In this document: piece after piece, positions 1 through 8,937 of the stretch | How the letters are laid out: each line of letters begins with the position of its first letter | How positions within the stretch are numbered: position 1 is the first letter of the stretch | NCBI GenBank assembly: GCA_943704525.1 | Contig: CALSCQ010000532.1 | Span: 1-24,993, forward strand | Source of the DNA: Pigoraptor vietnamica | Taxonomy: Eukaryota > Opisthokonta > Filasterea | DNA length: 24,993 nt | Direction of reading: 5' to 3' | The notes under the pieces: model-generated | The model's input: only the letters and a program-made list of their open reading frames with translations | Databases searched by the model: none | What the model was told of the DNA's origin: nothing | Program-made: the position numbers and the translations under genes

Positions 1-30
1 GCCCCCCGCACCCGCAGCCAATAGACCCAC

Positions 31-67
31 CTTCGCCCACGACGCCCTGTACCTCGTACTTGTTCAT
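31..67 (-). CDS. CDKL-type protein kinase, first coding exon only (partial)
   Basis: Reading leftwards from an ATG at 67, the minus strand encodes MNKYEVQGVVGEG, with the last codon split by a GTGGGT donor at 30. This is the start of a protein kinase domain: the lysine-tyrosine-glutamate opening followed by the beginning of the glycine-rich ATP loop. The closest family start I know is CDKL5 (MNKFEILGVVGEGAYGVV); CDKL1-4 and CDKs are less similar here. CDKL kinases are CMGC serine/threonine kinases tied to ciliary length control. The ATG has a purine at -3. The rest of the gene lies beyond the left edge, so catalytic residues cannot be checked. The assignment rests on about 12 residues plus a well-placed donor. 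The gene is divergent from the RhoGAP gene across a 599-bp spacer. Confidence 0.6.
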
Positions 68-666
68 CCTCAGGCCGCCGCGCGGAGCCACAGAACACAC
101 AGGGTCACTCTGCCATCGACGTCCTGCGCCGGTGGGCGCGAAGCACCTGCCACAAAGATCCCTCGCCACAGATCCACCCAAAACCCCTCACGAAAGAGAA
201 TAAGTGACGCTCCCTATATGCCAAGAGACGTCGCCAGTGCGTCTGCCGTCGCGAGTGATGAAGCAGGCACCACTGGCCGTTGTGCGGGCGAGAATTCAAA
301 GCGAGTGATGCGGCACATCGCTGGGCAACGACAGCCCGACGAAGCTAATAGTCCATTATTCACACACTATGATATAGCGCACCAGTAGTAGACAATGTCA
401 TTACAGGGAAGTAAAGTACTGCATTCCTGTCGAGTGAAAGTTGCCGAAATTTCGCTTATTTTGGTGCGCACCAAAAAAGTAAAACGCAAAGTGGTTCAAA
501 TGGCGCGTGTTTTGCAGCGTGCGCCTTCTAGTCGTACCCACCTCCGACAAAAGCCGCGAAGAAGCGTTCGGCTGCTTGCGTGGAGGGGGATTTGTGTCGC
601 GCGCTTCGCACAACCATGCGTGTTGCCCCCGAGCTTTGCTGCTGAGCTGCGGCGGGTGGTTGGGGG
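68..666. other. Divergent spacer between kinase and RhoGAP genes
   Basis: This is a 599-bp stretch with no supportable gene; the open frames inside it are short and on shadow strands. It should hold the promoters of both the leftward kinase and the rightward RhoGAP gene. It contains an 18-bp palindrome (459-476), described separately, and a 10-bp palindrome CGAAATTTCG at 445-454. The part at 420-500 is richer in A and T than the genes around it. Neither gene has a clear TATA box at a convincing distance. Confidence 0.6.
459..476. promoter_or_regulatory. 18-bp perfect palindrome, candidate dimer-binding site
   Basis: TTTTGGTGCGCACCAAAA is a perfect inverted repeat with no central spacer. It sits 191 bp upstream of the RhoGAP start codon in the divergent promoter region. 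A shorter palindrome, CGAAATTTCG, lies just upstream at 445-454. The symmetric form suggests binding of a dimeric regulator, but I do not recognise the factor. It differs from a symmetric E2F site (TTTSGCGCSAAA) by an extra TG/CA step on each side of the centre. Confidence 0.4.
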
Positions 667-3631
667 ATGGGGGACGCCGCCCCGGCAGAGGGTGCGCCCC
701 TCTCGCCGCAGGCCGCGCGCCGCGTCTCGTCTGCGGCGTCCGTTGAGGGAATTGATGCGCGCCGTGCGGTCGCCGTGCCTTCCATTGCCGTGGACGGACT
801 CGTTCCGGGCGATGTGCCCAACGGCGTGGCGTCTGCGCCGGGGACCCCCGAGGGCGGAAGGCGAAAGCCCCGCTCGATTTCGGCATCCATACACAACATC
901 ACGGGGTCCATCAAGGAGATATTTGGCGCCGTTGCGCGGTCCAGCTCGAGTCCCGCGTCGTCGCAGACGCACCTCGGGCCCGACTCGCCCGGCGCGACTA
1001 AGCGGACGGCCATGTCGCCGTCGCCGTCGCGGGGCACGCTGGGGTCGCCGACAAGCGCGTTTGGGGAGGCCGCGCCGAGTCCCCGCGGCACGCCGAAGGC
1101 CAAGGGGTGGCGCCGCGTGCCGCTGTTCCCGTTTGTGCGGCGACGGAATTCGCCGGACTCGCGGTCGGATGGCTTCTTGGAGGAGGAGAACGCGCGGTCG
1201 CGGCGGACTTCGCTCGAGGTGCTGTCCGCGATGGCCCGCGCAGCCGAAGGAGACGCTGCTGGCGCTCCCCCGGAACCGTGGGACGACCAGTTGCGGCAAA
1301 TGCAAATACTCTGGATGGGAGCGAGGAGGGAATTGGAGCTTGCGCGAAATGGAGAGGTGGGTCGGCATTCGCCACTTGCGTCCCGTGGATGCGTCATATC
1401 GTGTGAGTTGAAAGAGGGAAATGTTTCGCGCGCTCATCTCTAGTTTAAATGGCGTTGCAGGAGGAGACTGTGCCCCTACGCCGGCTGCTTGAGTTTGTGC
1501 CGCTGCCGTCTGTCCACGTGACGAGGCTGTCCGTGCGCGAGCTCCCCGCGCTTCGTCAGTTTGCGCTGGTGGAGGCCACTGCCTTTGCGCCATCAGTAAC
1601 TATGCCGCGGTCGTGCATTGACGACGGGTTCAAGGGCCGCCGGTCGTCGTCGAGCACGCCCGTGGGGAAGAAGGGTGGGCATGGCCTGCACGTGACTTTG
1701 CGACATTCGAATGCACCTGTCGGCTGCGTGCAGGGGGTCCTATCGATGCGCTGCGGCTGTGATTGGGAACGCGGTTCCATGGCGGCTGTGGCGCTGACTT
1801 GCTGTGCGCCAGAGGGGCATTGTGCGATCCTGTGTGCTGATGCAATTGTGTCGCAGGGTCGGCGTCGGAGGAAGTGCCGGCGACGGTCACGTGCAGCGCC
1901 TTTGGGATGGCTCTCGAGGGCGCGCTGGATCGCGATGCTCGTCGTGTGCCTGGGCGGCGCCACAGCCTCGTTCCTTTTGCAGTCGAAAAGATGATTGCCC
2001 ACTTGGAGCGCGAAGGTGTGTGCACGTGCGGCGTGTGTGCGCTTTCGCGAGTGTGCATGCATGGGAGGGAAGGTGTTGCCACTTCTCTGCATGAACTGAG
2101 CGGTGGGTCTGCCGCAGGCGTGTCCGTGCAGGGCATCTTCCGCGTGTCTGGTTCGGCCAAGCGCATGAAGCAGCTGCGCACTCTGTTTGAGACGTCCGAC
2201 GAGATCGACCTGTCGCCGTTCACTGCCCACGACGTCGGCGGGCTTCTCAAGATGTACCTGCGGGAGCTTCCGGAGCCCCTCCTCACGGCAGAGCTCTACT
2301 CCGGTTTCCTTGCGACGGGCGGTGGGCAAAACCGCCGCGTGCCGTTGTTGTGCTGCAGATGCGACGTTTGCGTTGCGCTGCGCAGGGTTCATTGCGTGTG
2401 GAGGTCAGTCATGGGCTCGGTCTGACGATGTGACGTGATCACAGGGCTCGATGCGGAGGAGCAAGTGCGTGCCCTGCGCCTGCTGTGCCTCCTGCTGCCC
2501 GCCTGCAGCCGCAACGTGCTGGAGGCCGTTCTCCAGCTCCTCGGTCGTATCGCGGACCATGCGCGGGACGTCCCCGACGGCGGCGCGGCGGGCAACAAGA
2601 TGGACTCTTACAATCTCGCGCTTGTGTTTGGGCCCAACGTGCTCCACCGCCCGGCTGCGCAGCGCGGCCACCTGGAGATGGAACACATGCAGGAGCAGTT
2701 GGCGGTCGTGGGGGTGGTGCGCGCACTTATCGAGAATCGCGAGGCCGTGTTTCAGGTGGGTGGTGTGATACACGGACTTGTGGTATGCGTGCGTGCTTGT
2801 GTATGCTCGTGAGTATGCATGTGTGCTCCAGGTGCGCGCCTCTGTGTGTGTGTGTGCGCGTATGCGTGTGTGTATTGAAAGGAAGAGGGTTGACGAGAGG
2901 CAGGCTGAAGTTGGCGGACACGCATTGTCGCGCCCCTTTTCGGACATGGGGGCTCACGTGACGATGCGCAGGTGCCTGGCGAGCTCATAGCCAAGGTCGT
3001 CTTTGAACTGGGCGACCTCGAGTGCGACCTCGCGCAGTCCGTTGCCTTCCGCCCGTGGCTTGCGCGGCTCCTCTCGGACGGCTTTCCCCGCGCCTTTGGG
3101 GCCTCACGCGGCCACACGCCCGTGCCCGGCTCATCCGGGGTGCCGTCGCCCTCGTCCGCGCGCGCTGCGGAGGCCGCCGATTCGATCTCCGAGCACGTGA
3201 CATCCCCGCCATCCGAGGGCGCGCGGTCTCCGGTGCCTTCGTCGGGCGATGGGCTGCTGCGGCCCGTGCGAGGGCCTTCGGCGCGCGCACGCCCGCGGTC
3301 GGCGTCGGTCGCCACGCCCGTGCAGACGGCCGACATGCCCCTCGCCTTCGCACGCCCCGCCGCGCGAGTGATGGCCCCAAGCCCCATTGGAGAGGAAGAG
3401 CAGTCATCGCCGCGGACAGCCTCGCCCGCCTCTCCGTCGGTGCGGGTGGACGCGGCCGACACCGTGGGCCCCACGTCCCCTGCGACGGAGGCGACGCCGA
3501 CTGCGCGCGTGTCCATATGCATAGTGGACACGGATGCCGCCGAAGGGGGGTCGCCGGCAGCCGCAATTGCAGCGCCGCAGTCCCCGCGGTCGCGCGAGGA
3601 GGTGCTGGCGGAATTTGAGACGACCGTGTGA
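667..3631 (+). CDS. RhoGAP domain protein (six exons)
   Basis: Exons are 667-1356, 1461-1674, 1857-2015, 2118-2321, 2445-2755 and 2972-3631, giving 745 aa. The RhoGAP domain, about residues 312-520, speeds GTP hydrolysis by Rho/Rac/Cdc42-type GTPases. Hallmarks are the arginine finger in GIFRVSG (Arg363), the [15 protein letters not shown] helix, and the [11 protein letters not shown] strand with its conserved Asn. The first 300 residues and the last 200 are rich in Ser, Pro and Ala with many SP/TP pairs, so they are probably disordered and open to phosphorylation by proline-directed kinases. No membrane segment or lipid-binding domain is recognisable. The ATG at 667 is the first in frame and has G at -3 and +4. 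Every junction restores the family consensus without inserted residues; donors are mostly GTGGGT/GTGGGC. The last intron (2756-2971) carries a TG-rich stretch. The RhoGAP identity is firm; the exact substrate GTPase is not visible. Confidence 0.88.
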
Positions 3632-3728
3632 ATCCAATGAAATATCCCTATTGTTGTAACAGCGGTTACTGCGCATTGTACTTTGGTGAGCTCGCTGACT
3701 ACGCACTTTTTGTCCACGAGTGCACTGC

Positions 3729-3734
3729 AATAAA
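3729..3734 (+). terminator. Candidate poly(A) signal of the RhoGAP gene
   Basis: AATAAA occurs 98 bp after the RhoGAP stop codon and 19 bp before the HemK start codon. If it is used, the 3' end of the RhoGAP transcript overlaps the promoter or 5' UTR of the next gene, which lies only 121 bp downstream on the same strand. Confidence 0.35.
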
Positions 3735-3752
3735 AAAAAGAAAGGCGTCCAA

Positions 3753-4849
3753 ATGCACTTGGCGCGCGCTTCCGTCGCCGCGTGGGCCGCGCGTCTTGCC
3801 GCAGCGCGCGTGTCGGAACCGGCGCACTCGGCGGCGCACCTAGCCGTCGAGGCCACTGGCGGGCGGGTACCCTTTGGCCGCGCCCTCGCGTGGGCTGAGG
3901 GGGCGCTGGCGGATGCATCGCCCCCGCGCGGAGGGGCGGAGGAGTCCCTTACGCCGGCGGAGCGCGTTGCATTTGATGCCATGTGCGAGCGGCGGTTGCG
4001 CCACGAGCCCGTGCAGTACATTGCGGGCCGGTGGCCCTTCCGCGACATTGAGGTGGCCGTGCGTGCGCCAGTGCTCGTACCCCGCCCCGAAACGGAGGTG
4101 GGGTGTGTGCACGCGGTGTTGTGTGTTGCTGTGTCGCGCCTGGTCACTGGCGCAGCTTTTCGCCGCGTGCATTCGAAACATCGCCTTTCCGTGATTAACA
4201 GAACTGCCGGTGTCATCAGGACCTTGTCGGGCACGTGCTGCGCAGCGTCGACACGCACGCGCCCCTCTCTCTGCTGGACGTGGGCGCCGGGAGTGGCTGC
4301 ATCGCCCTCGCTCTGCTTGCCGCGCTCCCCGGCGCCACGGCCACCGCCATCGACCTGAGTCCTCACGCCGTGCGCCTTGCCATGGAGAATGCCGGTCGGC
4401 TGGGGCTCTCGGCGCGCTATACGGCGCTGCATGCGTGCATCCGCACGTGGTGCCACGGTGCGCCGTTCGACGTGGTCGTGAGCAATCCGCCGTACATTCC
4501 GACCGCAAGCATGGGCGACCTCATGCGGGATGTGCGCGAATTTGAGGATCCTACGGCACTCGACGGCGGCGGGGACGGCCTGGATGTGGCGCGTGCCATT
4601 CTGCTGCGGTGCGCGGGCATGACCGTGGCGGGTGCAGCGAGTGCAGGACGCGCAGAGAGTGCCGGCAGTGCGGGGGCTGCCGGCCTCGTGCGCGCGGGCG
4701 GCTCCGTCTGGCTCGAACTGGACGGCCCCGAGCAATGCGAGCGGCTTTGCACGTGGGCTGCGCAGGCGACGCCGCAGTTGCGACCGAAGACACCGTGCAC
4801 GGACTTTGCGGGCGTCCGCCGGTTTGCGACATTCATGCGCAATGGTTGA
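3753..4849 (+). CDS. HEMK1: HemK/PrmC-type release-factor glutamine methyltransferase (two exons)
   Basis: Exons 3753-4097 and 4220-4849 give 324 aa. The family transfers a methyl group from S-adenosylmethionine to the glutamine of the GGQ motif of class I release factors. All landmarks are present: an N-terminal helical domain, then [11 protein letters not shown] and PRPETE (110-115), SAM motif I DVGAGSG (135-141), and the catalytic NPPYIP (Asn204-Tyr207). A family-like segment [16 protein letters not shown] follows. The linker around residues 243-260 is Ala/Gly-rich and looks like an expanded loop. The PRPETE and PVQY elements place it with bacterial PrmC and mitochondrial HEMK1/Mtq1 rather than with eRF1-specific Mtq2. 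The first 30 residues are rich in Arg and Ala with no acidic residue before Glu22, which fits a mitochondrial presequence (inference). The ATG at 3753 is the first in frame. The intron (4098-4219) falls right after PRPETE. Confidence 0.88.
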
Positions 4850-4938
4850 GCCGTCGCCTGCACAACGACACACGGGGCTGCGACTTTCTACTTTTTTGAG
4901 GCAACGCAACAGCAGCACGCCAGCCGCGAACGCGCGCA

Positions 4939-5657
4939 TTACTCGTGCCGCCCTCCCCGCCCACCGCCGCGCCCGCCACCGCGCCCACCGCCACCGCGCT
5001 GCTGGCCGCCACCTGGACACGAGCCGGTTGGTTGGGATAGACACACTCAACAGAGCGAGCAGATGTAACGCCATGGCGCAGCACCCACCACGGCCCCCGC
5101 GCTGTCCGCCCGCGCCGCCCCGCTGCCCGCCCTGAGCACCGCCCCTCCCTCCGCCGCGCTGGAAGCCGCCGCGACCACCGCGGGGCGCCTCTTCGTGCAC
5201 TAGGTCAATCACTTCGTCCGGGATGCGCAAGTACTTGATTGTGTTGCCGCGAATGTAACACTCCTTGATGCGCCAGAATTTGTCGCCGTCCTAAAGAAGC
5301 ATGCAGCAGTAGTCTGCCTTAATATTGGGGAAAAGGTGTGCATTTTCGCCGAATCGGGAGCCCACCTTGGATGTGCAGATAACTTCGCGAAGATTAATGT
5401 TCATCCAGTGGTCGCAGCTCACAAGATGGCCGTTATATGTTTCGCCATTCTTGAGCTCAACAAGCTACATGCGCATGCCAGCGTAATGGTAAGCATAGGG
5501 CATAGTGCGAAGATTCTCCTACCACGTAAAGTCATACATACCATTGGATGGTTTTGCGCAGTGCGCAGGAGGGATAAGGGCAACTGCAAGGAGAGCATCA
5601 TAAGTATGGCCACGTAACAAGTCCCAGCAACAGAGCATGCACACTCCTCCCCACCAT
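4939..5657 (-). CDS. LSM4: LSM4, Sm-like protein of U6 snRNP and decapping complexes (five exons)
   Basis: Exons on the minus strand are 5655-5657, 5542-5583, 5366-5464, 5092-5290 and 4939-5012, giving 138 aa, close to human LSM4 (139). The Sm1 motif reads [28 protein letters not shown] and the Sm2 motif [17 protein letters not shown]; both nearly match animal LSM4. The tail is an RGG-rich, low-complexity region ending RGGRHE, as in LSM4 proteins that promote P-body assembly. LSM4 joins the Lsm2-8 ring on U6 snRNA and the cytoplasmic Lsm1-7 ring used in mRNA decay. The first exon codes only for the initiator Met and is followed at once by a 71-bp intron (GTGGGG...TTGCAG). Without this splice the canonical [15 protein letters not shown] start is lost. 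The donor of intron 4 could instead be three bases downstream (GTGGGT at 5088). Codons are less GC-rich than in neighbouring genes. It converges on the methyltransferase gene with an 89-bp gap. Confidence 0.93.
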
Positions 5658-5845
5658 GGCTGCACGACGATTCGAGGTGGTCGATCGTCGAGTAGCCGAT
5701 AGATAATCTCAATTCTTCAATGTGCTGTCGGTTTCAATAGCCGGCTGTTCGGGGAATCAGCTGTGCTTTTTGTAATCACACACACGTCATCAGGCGTAGA
5801 ATGAAGAACCTATGAAGTACACGCGCTCGTCTACCTAGGTGTAAG

Positions 5846-6059
<214 letters not shown>

Positions 6060-6250
6060 CACTTTGTCTCTCTCCCCCCCGTCAATGAGCCTCATGCACG
6101 AACCGAAGTTTATGTCACCTTCTCTTTCTCTGAGCACTCACTACTACTCTTGAAAGCAAGAGCGGACGCATTAATCATCACACAACACAGAAAAGCACAT
6201 AGTGTTGTGTGCCACAACACACACACCCCTCCTCACCATCACAAGCACAC

Positions 6251-6251
<1 letters not shown>

Positions 6252-6333
<82 letters not shown>

Positions 6334-6350
6334 GTGCGCACATGCGCACA
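6252..6350. repeat. (CA)n tract running into an alternating purine-pyrimidine palindrome
   Basis: A pure 74-bp AC tract (6252-6325) continues without a break into GTGCGCACGTGCGCAC (6326-6341), a perfect 16-bp palindrome, and then ATGCGCACA. Purine-pyrimidine alternation therefore runs for about 98 bp, a classic Z-DNA-prone composition, with a hairpin- or cruciform-capable end. Confidence 0.85.
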
Positions 6351-6911
6351 TTACGCTCCAATTAAAAAAGCGTCGTTGACCAAAATTTTCATGCATTTTG
6401 GAGCAAATATGCAGAGGATAAAGACAGAACTACACATCTAATAATTGTCAAATATCCAAAGCGACGAAGACACAAGGAGATGACAGAGCCAGCCAGCATA
6501 AAGGCGCTCGCGCTCATCAGTTCTATCTATTATTTACTGCAAGCATCTGTACATCCATCTATTTGCACACAATTATCTTTGTGTCTCTCCTAATTTAACT
6601 CCGTCCATAGCAGCATTTGCTTTAATCATCTGTGAGTTCAGTTTTAGGGAGCTTCCTTAAAATAAATAGCATGATATTTTAGCAAGACATTGGTAAATGA
6701 TACTTCGCCGTAAAAAGAAGAAGAGGAGCCTAGAGCTGAACCAAGTAATAATTTACTCACCAACACCAACGCGTGGCTGTGGTTGTTTTTGGACTGCCAG
6801 CAACAGTACACACAACACATGCGCATGCGAGTACTCACATGCCGGACGCGCGTCCCAGACAGTCGTAAGCACGCACGCATGTGCCCACACGTTGAAACGA
6901 AACGAATACGC

Positions 6912-7272
6912 TACGCACGCACGCACGCACGCCACGCAAATACAGACACATACACGCACCCACACGCACATACACACACACACGCACGCACACACACACA
7001 CACTCACATACAGACATAAACACCACAACACCCACACCCACACGCACACACACACACACGGACACACGCACACACACACACACACACACGCACGCACACG
7101 CACACACACACACACACGCACACACACACACCCACACACACACACACTCACATACAGACATAAACAGACATAAACAGCACAAACACCCACACCCACACAC
7201 ACGCACACGCACACGCACACACATGCACACACACACACACACGCAAACACACGCACACACACGCACACACAT
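6912..7272. repeat. Compound CA/GCAC array with an internal duplication
   Basis: About 360 bp of CA-rich sequence, mixed with CGCA, CCCA and CATA steps. A distinctive block, CTCACATACAGACATAAACA followed closely by ACACCCACACCCACAC, occurs near 7003-7042 and again near 7147-7198. That is a spacing of about 144 bp. In the second copy the GACATAAACA element is itself doubled. Confidence 0.85.
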
Positions 7273-7396
7273 GCGCTTGACAGCACTTGGAAATTGGGTA
7301 ACATGTGAAGTGGAGCAACGAGTGACATGTGTTGAACTGAACTGAATTCACGTTTCTAGAGGAGTCGCTGTGACGCCATTCTTGGAAGCGAGCAAG

Positions 7397-8667
7397 ATGA
7401 ATCTCGAGGAGCGCATCCTTCATGGCCCTGTTAAGAATGCCTACATCTCCGATGACGACGACGACGTTCGATCCGACGATGACAGCGGCGAGGAATGTTG
7501 CAAACGGGCAAATGGCGCGTCGGATGCCCCCCCAGAGGTGTGTGCTGATGCGTTTTTCGTGGCGTGGTCAAGAAGAAACCTGACAGTCTTTGCGCGGCAT
7601 GCAGATGCCGTCGGCGAACGCGGGGGTCGCCGGGCCGAAGGGTGTCTTGGCAGACTATCGTCGGCATCAGCGAGAAATTGCTGCGCAACGCAAGGACGAC
7701 TATGCACGTCTCCTCAAGGAAGCGGAGAGATTTACACTGAGAGGAAATGGGGTATGTCTTGTTTTGGCTGTGAGGGGAGCAGAGAGTGGGGAAGGCGTTG
7801 AATGTTGGATGGGGGTTCGTTGGACGACGGTTGCGTCAGCAGCTGACCGTGGACCCACTCGCAGAACGCGGATTCGACGGGCGAAGAGGAGGAGGACGAC
7901 GACGCCTTCATGAGGCAATACCGCGAGCGCCGGATGGCCGAGATGCGGGCGCGACACGCGGCGGCCAATAAGTGCGTTGCGTGTGCTGCGTGCTTGCGAA
8001 GGGTCAATTTGCCGTTCTCATCCCCGTCGCGCAGGCCAGCGGCGAAGTTCGGGTCGTACGAGCGCATGTCCGTCGCCGACTTTCTCGAGCAGATTGAAGA
8101 GCCCGAGACTGTGCCTGTTATTGTCCATCTCTTTGACGAGGTGCGTGCGTGTGTGCCAGTGTTCGGTATGCATGGATGTGGCTGACGGGAGCATCCGTCT
8201 GCAGCGTGTGCCGGCGTGCGCAGCCATGGACGCTGCGCTGGTGGCCGTCGCGCGGCGCCACGGGTATGCCAAGGTGCGCCGCATGCCCGCGCGCGACGCC
8301 AGCCGCGGCTTTGACGAAGACAGCCTGCCGACGCTCCTCGTGTATCGCGCGGGGGAGCTCGTCGGCAACCACGTGCGTGTCGCAGACCACCTTGCCGAAC
8401 CGATTGCCGCGGACGACGTCGAGGATTTCCTTGTACGGTGCGTGCGTCCGTGAGACAGCGCAGTCGGCGTGTGGTGTGTGTGTGTGTGTGAGTGTGCATA
8501 CGTGTGTGTGCATACGTGTGTGAGTGTACATGTGTGTGAATGTGTACGAGCGGTGTTGTGAGGCGGTTGCGCTGGCTGCGCTGCTCTGATGTGGTGGCGA
8601 GCGCAGGCGGGGCTATCTCGAGCGCGCCGTTCACTTTGTCGCGGACGAATCCACCGACGAGGACTGA
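7397..8667 (+). CDS. PDCL: Phosducin-like protein, thioredoxin-fold co-chaperone (six exons)
   Basis: Exons are 7397-7537, 7605-7751, 7865-7971, 8035-8140, 8205-8437 and 8607-8667, giving 264 aa. Phosducin-like protein 1 works with the CCT chaperonin to assemble G-protein beta-gamma dimers. The match to human PDCL is collinear. It has an acidic N-terminus (ISDDDDD...SDDDSGEE) and the GPKGVLADYRRHQ box in exon 2. A second acidic run leads into AFMRQYRERRMAEMRA. Then comes a thioredoxin-like domain with VPVIVHLFDE, LPTLLVYRAGELVGNHVRV and an acidic end (ADESTDED). The fold lacks the CxxC redox pair, as expected for the family. PDCL2/PDCL3 are less likely because GPKGV(I/L)xD(W/Y)RR marks the phosducin/PDCL branch. 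The ATG has A at -3. The gene converges on THOC2, 270 bp away. Intron 5 (8438-8606) contains a TG-rich stretch. Confidence 0.9.
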
Positions 8668-8701
8668 CAGGGCGGACACGGGCAGACACAGCGCATTTGC
8701 T

Positions 8702-8769
8702 GAGTGCGGCAGTGGGCGACGACAGCGGCGCTCGCCCTTTGCTGCAGACTTGCCGAGTGCGGCAGTGGG
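8702..8769. repeat. Short direct repeat in the convergent spacer
   Basis: GAGTGCGGCAGTGGG occurs at 8702-8716 and again at 8755-8769, 53 bp apart, in the 270-bp spacer between the ends of the phosducin-like gene and THOC2. The bases just before each copy (TTTGCT and CTTGCC) are also similar. I see no function; the spacer holds no gene and no clear AATAAA. Confidence 0.6.
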
Positions 8770-8937
8770 GGCGAGTGCTCTTGTCGCGCTGCCGGATGAG
8801 CCACGGCATGTATTTGCCATGCGCACTTTACACTCATGCGTGACACTCAAGCACGCATGCCCGCGACGCCGGACATGTCACCGCCGGCCGCTTCGCTTGC
8901 GACGCTTCTCCGTACGAAGGTCGTTAAGGAACTGATG

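Noticed and set aside
488-503. TGGTTCAAAT as a tRNA B box (also TGGTTCAATC at 19169-19178)
   Set aside because: The second half departs from GGTTCRANNCC and no A box or cloverleaf can be drawn around either. The shared TGGTTCAA upstream of two genes may be chance.
496-1593. Long minus-strand open frames over the RhoGAP gene, and others over 2752-5230
   Set aside because: They are Arg/Pro/Ala-rich shadows of GC-rich coding DNA without conserved motifs. Part of 3404-5230 does contain LSM4 exons, but only through splicing.
5336-5617. Plus-strand 93-aa open frame
   Set aside because: It is the antisense of LSM4 exons 2 and 3, whose identity on the minus strand is clear.
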